From the NCBI GenBank assembly GCA_020205615.1, contig CM035170.1, positions 61,369,322 through 61,433,321 on the forward strand: a DNA stretch of 64,000 nt, given 5' to 3'. This DNA is from Panax quinquefolius (lineage: Eukaryota > Streptophyta > Magnoliopsida > Apiales > Araliaceae). This document shows, one piece after another, positions 11,222 through 22,640 of the stretch. The position numbers and the translations under genes are program-made. The notes under the pieces are model-generated. The model worked only from the letters and a program-made list of their open reading frames with translations. It did no database searches and was not told the DNA's origin. Every line of letters starts with the position of its first letter. The stretch's first letter is position 1.

Positions 11222-12083
11222 GGCAAAAGTCTGCATGGTGTACTGCTGCTTGGCTCGTGGCAGTGTGTGTACGGCCCGGGTCGGGTCGGCCCGGTTTTGT
11301 CGGGTCGGGTCGTCTCGAAGTACGTGCACTCAGGAACTGTAATGTCCACTCGGATTTTGAGAAGTGCAATCCGGGCATCCGTTTTGAGGTATTCGGGACC
11401 TATTTGGGACCCATGGTTGTCGAGAGTTATGCGATGGCATGGGATTAGAGTTTGTCTGAAAGTCTTTGAAGATGGGGCGATGCCCTCCGGTCTTGACTTC
11501 ACTTTTCATCCGTTACCCACTTTGATAGTCACTCGGGATTGGTTAGCCTTGTGGGACATTGTTGCGTAGAGGCGAGGCGTGGCATCGTGTTGGGCGAGAT
11601 GGCGATGTTGCCCCTCACCGGTTATTCTTCTTGGGATTGGGCGATAAGCGAGCGTTGCTCGAGACTTGATTTGAGATTGGATTCTTTGCATTTGTTGAAG
11701 GTCCTCATTGTCATCTTTGAGGTGTGCTGTCTTCCGATGTTATTCTTAGGGTTGGCACGGTGTATTTTTTTGTGAGTGCGAGATTGAAGGCGATGGCATT
11801 TGAAACAAGCATTTTGGGGTTATCTCAAAAACTGCATTCCTTGGGGTTATCACCAGGTTGGTGGCTATTCCATGGTTGGGGCCGAGGCTGGATACCTCGG
11901 GGTTATCTCAAGAGATTAATCGGTCTTCTCGGTGTGTGTTCGGTATTGTATCTGCGAGTCTCGGGGTTAAATCAGGGGTTGAAATTATTACTCCAGTTGC
12001 GATCCGGGGTTGATCTTTGAACTTCGGTAGTATCCGGTATGGATTTGGATTGTCTTTCGGGTTCTCTCTTAAAAGGCGAATCA

Positions 12084-13345
12084 TCCTCTGTAATGTTAAT
12101 AACGATGATACAAAAAAATTTTGAGTGTCTCTGAGATGCCCTCTTTATCATACTCATGCATGGCGATGCATGGGTAGGATAAAGAATCTAGGCTTACTTG
12201 AAACGCAAACAAGATAAACATGGTGCTATGGATAGCAACATGATGCAAATGTATGATGCATGTGTGCGGGGTTGTGCCCAACATCTTTGGGGATGATTCT
12301 TTGGTTCCTGTTGCTTTCATTTGGGGATTTAGCAATCTTGACCGAGATCGATGTGCAAGCCAAGAATCTGTTAGGATATTGGTGTTGGAGTTATCACCAA
12401 ATTCACATGTGTTCTTGATAACGACTTGATCTTTGAAGGGTATCTCTTATGTGTAAGAGATCTGTGGGGATAAAGCTTGATCTGTTTGAGGATGTGTATA
12501 ACATATTCCATCATCTATCCTCTTTGATAATGTTGACCTCTCTGGTTAGTATCGCGAATATATCGTGATTACATTGGATTCTTGCCAACAACAAATCTTT
12601 GTCGGGGATGCGACCTTCGTTGGCGATGTGAATCAGCGGTTTGAAACATCACATGGGATATCTTTGTCGAGGTTGCTTGACCTTGACGATGTGAATCAAT
12701 GGTTGAAACTACTGTGAGGAGATCGTCGAGGTTGCTTGACCTTGATTGACGCGTGTAGATCAGCGGAGCATTGCATTGTGACCCCGTAGGGGATCCATTT
12801 GGGAATATGAGCGGTTGGGTATGAGAACCTCGAAAGCTCTATAGCTCGATGAGGTTTAAATATTATCGGTTGAAAATGATGTCAAGGTTGCTTGACCTTC
12901 GTTGATATGTGTGTCAGCGGTGAGCATGCGTTACTTTACTCCCTGGAGAGATATCGTTGTAACCCGTCGAGACTCGAACTAGTGGGGATCGCGTGACGTA
13001 AATCGCGTCGTGACTACTCGAGCGGTTCTCAATGCTTGATGGGTTTACACGCCATCGGTGAAATAATGTCGAGGCTTGCTTGACCTTCGTTGATAAATTG
13101 TCAGCGGATGAGCGTGTTGAACGTGTCTATTATAACCCCCAGGGGGATCACGTTGTAACCCGTCGAGACTCGTTGTAACCCGTCGAGGACTCACGTTATA
13201 CCCGTCGAGAGATTCACGTAGGAGTAACGACGACACGGTCGGCGACATCGGACCTATATAAGGTATTGCCGTATGTGATTTGTGACAAGCGAGGTCATTG
13301 GCGAGTATACCTTGTGTTGACGACTACCAATGAGTGATGTCTGAT
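12084..13345. repeat. Tandem repeats in the Tat-A 3' untranslated region
   Basis: Degenerate copies of GTCGAGGTTGCTTGACCTT followed by GTTGATRTGTGTCAGCGG recur near 12604, 12667, 12724, 12880 and 13065. A second short unit, CGTTGTAACCCGTCGAGACTC, recurs near 12968, 13153 and 13170 with a shortened copy near 13193. Tat-lineage elements are known for variable tandem repeats in this position that can seed satellite DNA. I see no coding frame here. The sequence TACAGAGGA on the minus strand next to the LTR (12084-12092) is a weak polypurine tract. Confidence 0.65.
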
Positions 13346-13891
13346 TCAAAGTCTCATCTGAGAAGACCGAGGATTGTATCTTTGTTTTGCTCGATCGCGT
13401 GGCATTTTATTCCGATTTGACCTTTCTAGCCCGTAAGAACTCCGTTTCAACTCGAGCTGGACCAGGGCGGAGGGTGGGACCCACATAGAGGAGCCAGCGG
13501 TGCACTTTGCGGCGGCCATGGTGAGCTGCTGACGAGCGTGGATGATAAATCCCAATGACTGCTTCACTTCTGAAGTCACTTTCAACTTGTTTCTCTTTAG
13601 AAAAAAATGCCGAGCCACTTTGAGTTCTTTGAGTTGAGGTGCTTTTTCTAAAATTACATCACCGTACAAGTGTTCTACACTATCACAGTAGCGTATGCAT
13701 GCATGTATTTTTTCCGGTTTACATCCAGTTAGATTGTGAGATATTGCACGAAATGCATCTAAACACATAGTAGTGATTATGTATGCACAAATGACTTGAT
13801 AAAAATATTCAACATAGTAAATGTTAGTATTAAACCATCTTTGAACATAATGATGTGAAAAAATTTGACTTTTGAGGCGATCAATTGGCAC
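13346..13891 (-). CDS. Unidentified 181-codon ORF in Tat-A 3' region
   Basis: A 181-codon open frame runs on the element's sense strand between the tandem repeats and the antisense remnant. The predicted protein is basic in its C-terminal half and has no motif I recognise, no clear membrane segment and no zinc-binding pattern. In a region where every other frame is broken, a frame of this length is notable, but it may be chance. It could be a relic of a captured host exon. I assign no function. Confidence 0.2.
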   Translation of the reverse strand: MPIDRLKSQIFSHHYVQRWFNTNIYYVEYFYQVICAYIITTMCLDAFRAISHNLTGCKPEKIHACIRYCDSVEHLYGDVILEKAPQLKELKVARHFFLKRNKLKVTSEVKQSLGFIIHARQQLTMAAAKCTAGSSMWVPPSALVQLELKRSSYGLERSNRNKMPRDRAKQRYNPRSSQMRL

Positions 13892-14053
13892 CTTTTACTG
13901 CTATTTTTTTTCTATTTGAGGTCGATGAGCAAAAGGTAGAAAGGCAAAATACTCCTAGCATTGAGGTTGGCCTTATGCATGATGATTTTGATTTTTAATG
14001 CATATATTATATATATGACTTTGGGGTAGGTGTCTTCTTGAATGGCCACCTAG

Positions 14054-14073
14054 ACATGCACATGTGTGCATGT
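14054..14073. repeat. 20-bp near-perfect palindrome
   Basis: ACATGCACA and TGTGCATGT form a perfect 9-bp inverted repeat around a TG loop. It lies in non-coding sequence. Alternating purine-pyrimidine GCATGC runs recur near 14172. Confidence 0.7.
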
Positions 14074-14169
14074 GGATAGTCCTATTTTCAAAGGGGACTA
14101 TGGCAAAATTTTTTCAAATGTAGGCATTGGGTAGTCATGCATTCTAACTCTATTATATGTTAAAAGTAA

Positions 14170-15950
14170 ATGCATGCATGCATATAGTCATATAATGCAT
14201 TTTAAAAGCTCGGTGAAATACCACACCCTTTACGAGGTGATTTGGAGACTTGTTGTCGGATATTATGGATCCGGATCGGTAGAAGCGGTTCTTCTGGGGC
14301 CAACTTACGGCGTCTGGCGGAGGAGGGCTTACGAAGTGCCTCGTCCCCGATTACATCGAACGGCCTCGTCGGTTGGTTGGTGGAGGCGTGATTAAATCCG
14401 TCGGGTAGAGGTTCGGGGCGTTGAGGGCGAGGAGGTGGATATTGAGGATCCGCTCTGCTTTATACATATCCCTCGCGAGGGAGCTTAGAGCATCGGTGGT
14501 GAACCCGAGTTGCTAGGTGATTTGGGTAGACACCCATCGATGTACTTGCATGCTAACGAGGTATGACGTTAGACTTTATCTTCCTTCTTTCCTATTGATG
14601 AGGATTAAAGGGTTACGATGTTGATCATGCATTTCATGCGGGGTTCGGGTTTTACGACCTCGGGGAACTGGTTTAGCATCCACTCCATGTACGGTAACTT
14701 CATCCACGATTATAGAAGCGATGTAGTGCGTGAGTGGGGATTTGGGGCATTTTCTCCATCCTTCCCGTCGTTGTCCACAGGGTTACCTCGGGGCATTATC
14801 GGCGATGGTTTCATCGGACTCGATCCTCCACTTTATTTGGATTGCGGTGATGATGATGCGCTTTATGGATTGGCGATTTATCACGGTATGGAGTTTGGAG
14901 GGCGATTGCCTTGCATGGCGAATATCACCCCTACTTGTCGTCCGGTCCTTGTTAGGAGTTCGGTGGGTGCGCTCAAAAAGTAGGGCTATCCGTTCGGGTC
15001 CTTTGGCGTAGATGTTATGAGTGGGCTATTGGTGAGCCCATGCACGATGATGTCGGGGATCGGGGATCGCGTTACTGCGGCGATTGTTCTGATGATCATT
15101 GAGAAATTGCCATGCGAATAACTCTTCCACGGTATCTTTTCGCTTTGAGTCGGCGCCACCGCGATGTGGGCCGTATAGGAGAGTATGATTGGGGCTCTTA
15201 CACCTTTGCCTATTTCCTCCGGGGCGTGCGTCTGCGCTCGAGGGTTTTGGCCAGAGGCTTGGCTAGGATTTTACCCATTTACTGTTGGTGAGTATTTCTC
15301 TTGTCTTTTCCTTTCACGGGTTAAGAGTGTTTCTTGATAGCGAGATGTTTTGCCATTGTGTTGGCGATTTTGGGCTATAGAGAGCTTCCATGTTTGCGTC
15401 CTATGAGTGTGTTAGGCTTAGATACCTATCCACGAGGGCAGACGATGGCATCATTCTATTTTGCGAGAGGTCCACATGTCTGAGGCTTCGCTCATTCTTG
15501 CCGTATCTGTTGGGAGTTCTTGACGGTGGCGCCATCATCATGGCTTCCATACTCGGGGATCATTTGATCATCGGTTTTGAGGATGGACACCCTCTTTGGA
15601 GTAGAGTATTTGATTTCCACGGAGATTTCCTCTTTTCACCGATGGAGGTGGGAGCTCTATTTAGGAGGCGTGCTATTAGGGAGCACCACGAGGGGAGATT
15701 AGTATCTGGATCTTGCCTCTGTCGAGCGTCGTTGGCACATATCACGATCACCCGCCATTGATATTCCATTGTTGGGAGTTAGCGGTTTTGATTTATCGGA
15801 GGTCCATGTACTCGGGGAGATATTCCGTATTGGTGGCTCCCTCGCACTATTATTGGGGCCCGATCCGTGCCACCCACGATTTATGGGGGACATGGTTCTG
15901 GATCATTGATGATGATGGATTGGGTAGCTTGTGTTGAGCTCAACCCATAT
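14170..15950 (+). pseudogene. Antisense coding remnant in Tat-A 3' region, plant-mobile-domain-like (tentative)
   Basis: The plus strand, opposite to the element's own genes, has three open frames (14174-14395, 14618-14983, 15390-15761) and a protein-like segment near 15200. Segments that resemble plant mobile domain proteins are YHGMEFGGRLP (near 14880), EYDWGSYTFAYFLRG (near 15198, compare the family pattern WGxxxLAYLYR), ASYECVRLRY (near 15395) and PLWSR (near 15590). Some Tat-lineage and related gypsy elements carry an antisense ORF or a captured plant mobile domain in this position, which fits. Frame changes between segments mean no intact protein exists. The assignment is from motif memory only and could be wrong. 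Confidence 0.35.
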
Positions 15951-16211
15951 GACCCAGTTGATAGCTTGACGGCGGTTGGATCGAGCACATATATTTATTG
16001 ACATTTGGGCGAGATCCGGCGAGGCGGAGACATTTGTTCCTTCCATTTCGGTCTTTGGCCCCTCGAACGACCCATTTGGTTTTTGGTAGCGAGATCCTCC
16101 TTTTTATAGGCTGACATCCTGTTGATAGAGATCCGGTGACTTCGGGAGGAGTTACATCGGTGGGGGCGAGGATTGAGGATGTGGACATCGAGACCATTGT
16201 CTTCTTCGATG

Positions 16212-16305
16212 TATATTCTCGTTATATCTTTTGATAGGCCTCTGTTAGATATTGGGTGGTTGTTCCCCATTCTCGCTATATCTTTTGATAGGCCTCTGTT
16301 AGTAG
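16212..16305. repeat. Two-copy tandem repeat, 58-bp period
   Basis: The block ATTCTCGYTATATCTTTTGA followed by TAGGCCTCTGTTAG occurs at 16212-16247 and 16270-16305, separated by sequence ending in TTGTTCCCC and, after the second copy, TTGTGCCCC. It is a local duplication in Tat-A non-coding sequence. Confidence 0.8.
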
Positions 16306-18868
16306 TAGTAGGCGTTTGTGCCCCATTTTCATGTATTTGTAGTATATAGAGTGATGTATTAGATGATGATATATTTAGGAATGTATGCACCATTTTTTTT
16401 TTCCTATATCATATTGCCATCCATTATCTTATTATCATGTATCATGTTATGCATATGTATGTATGTCGAGAGATACTCGGTATTGACCCTGGATGGTCTT
16501 ATGACACGGCCCATACGATGATGTCTTCTTGACGATTAGCCGTATAGATCATACCCCACCGTCGATCGGTGGTGGCATTGGGTATCTTGATCGTGATGCG
16601 ATAGCATGTCACCACCGATAGGGTGTTTGTAGATCTGTTATTACGACATACCATGACCCTTTTGGCATTTCGGGTTCTGCGAGGATTTGTAGATGGGATG
16701 CTAGAGCATTGGCTAGGCGATAGGCGGTATTTCGCTTTGGCACCCATGAGTTGACTCTACTGCTGAGGGTATGCCGTTTAACGATCTTGCCCTAGGCCAG
16801 ACCTTGCGTACACATGGCTTTGGGAGACATGAGTAGGCGATTCATGACTCTCACGGGATTGAGTAGAGTGGTGGTGCGGGATGATGGTGACATCGGCCGT
16901 GTGATCTCTCGGCGTTTTACGTGTGATGATTTGGTGCGGAGGATAGCTACTCCACGACATTCGAGGATTTCAACGTGTCGGAGGATCATTGGCGTTTGGC
17001 GAGTTGATGTCTTGATACTATGTGTCTTGTCATACGTGTACATGCATGCCGGTACATGGATGAGATAGATATAGGCGTTATCATGGCGGTGAGAGCTCTC
17101 GGGGAGGTCGTACCATTGTACCTATGATCGTGGCGAGACCTTGCGATCGGCGTCCTCTTGCGTACTTACCGTCGGTGTGTTTCTTTGGGAGTTGATCATC
17201 TTTATATGTGTGGTTTATGTCACACTTGGGACCGGTTGGTACCTTTAGGCAACATGGGTATTGTTTCTCCCATGAGGTGGCTATGTATTATTCCTTTCGA
17301 CCATCGAATGTGTGTAGATGCTCGATCTGGTCGCATTTTTGGCGGATATCAGAGATCCATTTAGCATATTCTTTGTGCTCGGGGCTTTGCTCACCATCTG
17401 ACTTCATTACTCATACTCGGGCATGGATTTCCTCCTTTGGGTTGGGCTTGAGGCGTGACGACTTATCATCCATTGGTAGTGATGTCGCGATTTGACCCGG
17501 TTCGAGTTTTCATCCTTTTGAGGCGGCGGCGGTCGGCGTTTCGACTTCTCGATACCTCTCGGTAGGGGCCGATCTAGTGTATCGCTTCTTTGGGATCGGC
17601 GTGAGCTAAATTGCTTTTCTGCCGGTCGTCCGGTTATTCATGAGTACTCGCATGGATGGAGCGGAGGTTTTATCGGCTGCGGCGATATTTGCGATCTGGG
17701 AGATTGAGTTAGGCGATGTAGAGCTATAGAGGACATTGATACCTACATCGAGGAGGATCTGCTGTGTTGGGTTGCCGACATTTCTTCGGATTCTCCTAGT
17801 ACCGATACTTTTGTGATCCGACACTTTTCGGCGCGATATTTAAGCGAGTCTTCATCGATGACCTTTGAGAGAGAGACCGATTTCGATCTATGATGTCATT
17901 TGCTCTTGATGTGAGGGGCCATACCTATTAGAGAGAGAGCGAGGCATTAGCTCGTAGAGATGCTGCATTTGTTGTTGGCGGGATGAGGCGGTCGAGACGA
18001 GAGATCTTGATGATAGTTGGCGGGATAGTCTTATATCTTGCCGGGATGTGGCTATCACGAGATAATCTTTGCGGCGAGGTCCCTTACCCTTTGGTATGAT
18101 CGCGAGAGATGAGTGCTTATATCGATGAGCATATGGTCATCATCATGCGGATAGCTCTGAATCTGTTGGGTCGTGTGGATATTCTTATCCGAGGAGACTA
18201 CTGACTTTACCTCCTTCTTCATCGAGAGGGATGCCATGTTGGTCTTGCTAGCTTCGCATGTACCACGATTAAGTAGATGAGCTTGTATTTACACCTGACT
18301 AAAACTTAGCCATTTTGTCATGTACGATTCACATTGTATATATATCAAACAACATTATATATGATGAGGAAATATATTTTTGGATCACTTCCCTTTTAGA
18401 TATGCCTTGCTTATTTGCTTGATATTTTGCTTTCTTTGCTTGAGGGCTTGTGATCTTGATGAATTACGAATTCTTCCTTGGTGGATGGACATTGAGTTTG
18501 TCTCTGGATAGTTCGAGAATGGATCATCGATCTATGTATATCCTACCATCTTTGGTGTCTTGGGACTTGTTTACGAATGGAAATGTGGAGAGGTGTGGCT
18601 TTCCTCTCTGAGATTGACCTTTTCCACGGATGGTGCTTGATACTTCTATTTAGGAGCTTTAGTTAATTCCACCTCTTATGGTTTAGTATTGCTCTTGAGG
18701 TATGATGCATGACTTAGATGGTCGTAGAATCTCTATTTGGGAGGAGTTAGGGTAATTCCATCCCTTTGATGCGAAGCCAGAATGAAATGTAGTGGATTGA
18801 AAGAATCCCGATACCCGTTGACAATGGTTTGTGTTTTGGTAGGGGTGAGACCGCACCATGAATGGTAC

Positions 18869-19086
18869 TTACGTACTCTATTGAAGAGGAGATCGGTCTG
18901 CGTGGTTCGAACACAGTGTAAGAGGTTCAATGTTGTATATATTGATATGGTGTAGGAATGTTTTTGGTTGTTTTGTTTTTGTAAGGAGAAGAGGTAGAAA
19001 TGTTTTTGTTGTTTTTGTTTTATTGCGGCCAGCCATATGAAATGGTTTGCTCGTACTCTATTGAAGAGGAGATCGGTCGGCGTGGT
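18869..19086. repeat. Direct repeat of about 38 bp, 180 bp apart
   Basis: A 38-bp block that starts CGTACTCTATTGAAGAGG and ends GCGTGGTT occurs at 18869-18906 and 19049-19086 with one mismatch. It may be a remnant of another tandem array in the Tat-A 3' region. Confidence 0.75.
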
Positions 19087-19350
19087 TACGCCCCTCGGGC
19101 GAGAAGAAAAAGCGTAATCCCATGTGCGGTCGAGTGCGGGGAGGAGAAAAGTTTAATCTAGGTTGAGGATAAAGCTGCGGTGAGAAGTTTGATCCCATGT
19201 ATGGGTAGAAGCTAACTATGACATGAAGAGGTTCAATCCGCGGTGGGATGACCTAAGTTGTATGGCGCTGAAAGGAAAAAGCCAGTGGCGGCTTGAAGAG
19301 TATGTTTCCACGAGAGGGCAAAGTGTAGAAAAGTTGTAGGTGGTAAAGGG

Positions 19351-20500
19351 TTAAAGAGCAGGAATGGTGGTGACGATGATGATGCACCGGGGTGTTTCTT
19401 TGGTTACTTGGACATATCTGGTTTTCACGGTGTATGAGTTGATGAGTTGTGGAAATTCATCGTAGTCCATTTCTTGTAATCTGAGGCGCCTCCTGTCGAT
19501 ACTTCTTTGACAATAAGCGGGCCTTCCAGTTAGGGCGAATTTTCCTTTGGCTTTGATCTTGGTTGTCGAGAATCTTCTTGAAAACCAAGTCGTATTGTTT
19601 AAATTGCCGTGGCCGGACTTTTTTGTTGTAGGATCTGGCGATCCTTTCTTGATATAGTGACCATGGAAGATAGCGCGGTTCGCCTTTAAATCTATCGAGA
19701 CAATTGGTGATACTGTCTTGTACCCATTGGTTTTCATCCGGTGGCGTCGATCGACACTCTGAGAGATTCCATCTCAACTTCTATAGAAACCTTTGCTTCC
19801 ATCCCATAGGTTAAAGCGTGAGGGGTTGCCCCGGTTGAAATGCGCATTGTGGTTACACGTAGGCTAACAGTGAAGAGAAGCAATAGGTTAGGCCAATCTT
19901 TGTGGTTGGCGGACATCTTTTGCATAATCTTCTTGATATTTTTGTTAGCCAACTTCAACGACCTGCGTTCATCTTGGACGATAGATGTGCGAGTTAAGAT
20001 GTTTGATGTGGAATTTCTTTGCATAATTCCTCCATCATTTTGTTGTTGAGGTTTTTGGCATTGTCGACACAATCACCTCTGGTTTGTCCATATCGACAAA
20101 TGACATTGTTTTTACGATGAAAGCAATGATGACTTCTTTAGTGACCACAGGGAAGGAGGCGCTTCTACCCACTTGGTGAAGTAGTCGATCATGGTGAAGA
20201 TAAATCGGTGACCATTCTTGGCTTTAGGCTCGATGGGCCCGATAACGTCCATTCCCCACATTGAGAAGGGCGAAAGCGAACTCATATTGTGGAGCTCCGT
20301 GGAGGGCGTGTATAGCATTCCCATGAATCGCAGCGATAGCATCTTTTGGCGTGGTCGTTGCATCGACTTTGAGAGATAGCCCGATAATGTCCGTCACGAG
20401 GACTTTCTTGACAAGGAGGGGCCACTCATGTGGGGCCCACAGACTCCACCATGGATTTCATCCATAAGCCTTTGGGCTTGATCTTTGTCTAGACACACAG
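19351..20500 (-). pseudogene. pol: Tat-A integrase
   Basis: Frames at 20112-20363, 19734-20072, 19457-19777 and 19351-19737 read as pieces of one Tat-lineage integrase, which joins element cDNA to the genome. Visible segments in order are IHGGVCGPH (end of the zinc-binding region, near 20450), FSMWGMDVIGPIEPKAKNGH with the first catalytic Asp, IDYFTKWVEA, then NKNIKKIMQKM, STGATPHALTYGMEA and a C-terminal tail. The second Asp and Glu region around 20080-20110 is shortened. At least three frameshifts are needed to read it, so no active product is possible. Confidence 0.8.
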
Positions 20501-20929
20501 AGGAGACCTAGTCCTGCATCTCTTTTTATAGGCGCATCTCCACTCGGGTAGAACTTCATAGCAAGTCGATGGATCCGCCTTTTCTCGGTCGGGCTCGCCT
20601 CGGTGGTGTAGATCCATCTCGCGATATTCCTTGATATCTTGATACGAGGAGGTTGGATGGGAGGTAGCTCATCCGATACTTCTCAACGTAATTCCCATAA
20701 ATTTGGGGCCTTGTTAGAGAAAATTGTGGCGCTTGGCAAGTGTTCCTTGTCGATATCTCGAATCGAGGAGGCCAAAAGTTGCTAATGCGTCCATGAAATC
20801 ATTCTATTACGAGGAATGTGTAGAAAGGAGATTTCTTGAACTCAAAGCCATCTTCAAAACTGCTGATGGTAAGGCGACAAATGTAGTTCCTTGGTTTGAT
20901 AGACTCGGTGGATTATCGATTACCAACTC

Positions 20930-21290
20930 ACAGAATCTCAGGGCGAGATTAACAGCTTGATGCCCGTTGAGCGGGCAAGTTTTAGCCCCATGAGGCGACG
21001 ACCTTCATACTCGGTAGTATTGTTGGTGTGACAAAGCTGTAATTTGGCGACAGACGGATCTGCTCCCGTGTCGAGATATTAGAATTGCTCGACTCGAGAA
21101 CCTTCCATATTAACGACTCCATCAAAATACATCTTCCGTGATTGGCGTGTATTATCTTGATGGTGTTCTTTGTCTTTGTCATTACTCCTTCATCGAAAAT
21201 ATGTTTCCAAGGGTTTGAAATCCCCTGAAGGTCTGGCGGCGATTGATCTGCGATTCCTTGACCTTTGATGGACTTTTGAGTCACATATCG
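20930..21290 (-). pseudogene. pol: Tat-A additional (archaeal-type) RNase H
   Basis: Between the ordinary RNase H and integrase lies a broken segment with DGVVNMEGS (near 21115) and CHTNNTTEYE (near 21020). These match the DGxxNxxG and NNTAEYEA motifs of the second RNase H that is found only in the Tat lineage of plant Ty3/gypsy. It is split by frameshifts. Its presence is the best single reason to place the element in Tat. Confidence 0.6.
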
Positions 21291-21293
21291 ATG

Positions 21294-21600
21294 TCAAATT
21301 GTTGTAGGATCAAGCGCCCATCTGGACGATAAACAATTTAACATGGGTTTGTTGAACACGTGCTTGAGAGGATCCACGGGGATATGAGATGGGTTGTGTG
21401 ACCATGGAGGTAATGTTGTAACCTCATGGAAGCCCATGCTAAAACCTGAACACGTCTTTTCGATCGGTGTGTACTTGTGTTCCTTTCTTCTTTGAACCTT
21501 TTCTTTGAGGTAATAGATAGCTCGTTCTTGGCCTCTATCGTCTTTACTGTCCCGACATCTGACCCATGGCATTGTCACTTATGGACGGTACATGAGCAGG
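21294..21600 (-). pseudogene. pol: Tat-A RNase H domain
   Basis: The frame at 21294-21578 contains ERAIYYLKEKVQRRKEHKYT, EKTCSGFSMGFHEV and DPLKHVFNKP, the usual RNase H order of Ty3/gypsy Tat elements (AIYYLS...YTPIEK...DPxKYxFEKP). The first catalytic Asp region is poorly preserved. It follows RT directly. Confidence 0.75.
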
Positions 21601-22640
21601 GGAACATCATCCACAGGTGGTACCAAGATAGGAGCTTTGACTAGCTTGTTTCTTGATTGTAAGGAAGGCATTACGGCACTCATCATTCCATTTCATGGAG
21701 GAGTTCTTCCTTAATAACTTGAAGATTGGCTCACGAGTTCTTTGTGAGTTGGGAGATAAACCTGGCGATGAAGTTGATCCTTCCCAAAAATCCCGTATTT
21801 CCTTCTCTGTCGAGGAATGGGCATTTCTGTGATGGCTTGGATTTTGGTAGGATCGATTCAATCCCTTTGTGGTGACTAGAAATCCTAGCAACTTGCGACT
21901 TGGCGTTGAAAAGGCACTTAGCTGGATTCAACTTCAAGTTGTACTTACATGACTTTGTTGAACAACTTTACGAGATGGTCTAGATGGTCATCCTCCTTAG
22001 GGACTTGACAATGATGTCATCCACGTAGATCTCAATCTCTTTATGCATTAAGTCGTGGAAAAGAGCCATCATAGCTTCGTTGATAGGTAGCTCACGGCAT
22101 TGATGAGGCGAATGACAACCGTCTATAGCAAAAAAAGTTCCCCGAGGAGTGATGAAAGCGGTCTTCTCACGATCTTCCTCGGCAACCATGATCGATGGTA
22201 CCCATAAAGCAATCGACAAAAGAGTACATGTCGTATTATTGCGCGATATTATCGATGAGAATGTGGATAAATGGCACGGAAAAGCTATCTTTTAAGCAAG
22301 CTTTGTTCAAGTCCGGTAATCCACATGAAACTCGCACCTTCCCTCCTCTCGGTTTTAGAGCATGAGCACGATGTTGGATATCCACTCGGGATATGTAGAC
22401 ACCATGATGATGCTTGAAGCTTGAAATTGTTTCACAATTTCTTCTTTCTTTCCTTTAAACTCCACTCGGGTTTTTGATCGCTTTGAGCTTTTGCTTGATT
22501 GGCTTAAATCCCTCTTTAATGGGAAGGCGATGAAGGACAATGTCGATGGATAAACCCACCATGTCTTCATGAGACCATGCAAACACATCCACGGAATGGG
22601 TTAATAAGCGTAACCATGTCATTCCGTTGGTTTGGGGTAA
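21601..22640 (-). pseudogene. pol: Tat-A reverse transcriptase
   Basis: Frames at 22355-22588, 21980-22219, 21731-21937 and 21607-21891 form one RT. Motifs in order are KKEEIVKQFQAS...YPEWISNIV (N-terminus), EDREKTAFITPRGTFFA, NEAMMALFHDLMHKEIEIYV followed by DDIIVKS (YVDD active site near 22020-22045), LNPAKCLF and GFLGRINFIARFISQL. Each matches Ty3/gypsy Tat RT. Frame changes between the pieces, mostly by one or two bases, destroy the gene. Confidence 0.85.

Larger units (their letters stand above)
15951..19350. other. Tat-A 3' region, no gene recognised
   Basis: This 3.4 kb stretch between the antisense remnant and integrase has only short frames on both strands, none with a motif I can name. 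It holds a two-copy tandem repeat (16212-16305) and a direct repeat (18869-19086). It is less AT-rich than its surroundings and has many GCG and CGG trinucleotides. It may hold the rest of a degraded coding region, but I cannot support one. Confidence 0.5.

Noticed and set aside
11053..11569. Frames of 120-160 codons on both strands inside the Tat-A 3' LTR, and their counterparts near 29299-29759
   Set aside because: They lie in LTR R-U5 sequence, overlap on both strands, are not conserved in frame between the two LTRs and have no motif.
12590..13230. Possible CRISPR-like array because of regularly recurring short repeats
   Set aside because: Repeats are degenerate, spacers are related to one another and variable in length, and the context is a plant retrotransposon 3' region.
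16500..17500. Plus- and minus-strand frames of 60-95 codons in the Tat-A 3' region
   Set aside because: They overlap on opposite strands and have no motif. Only the segment 14170-15950 has protein-like order.
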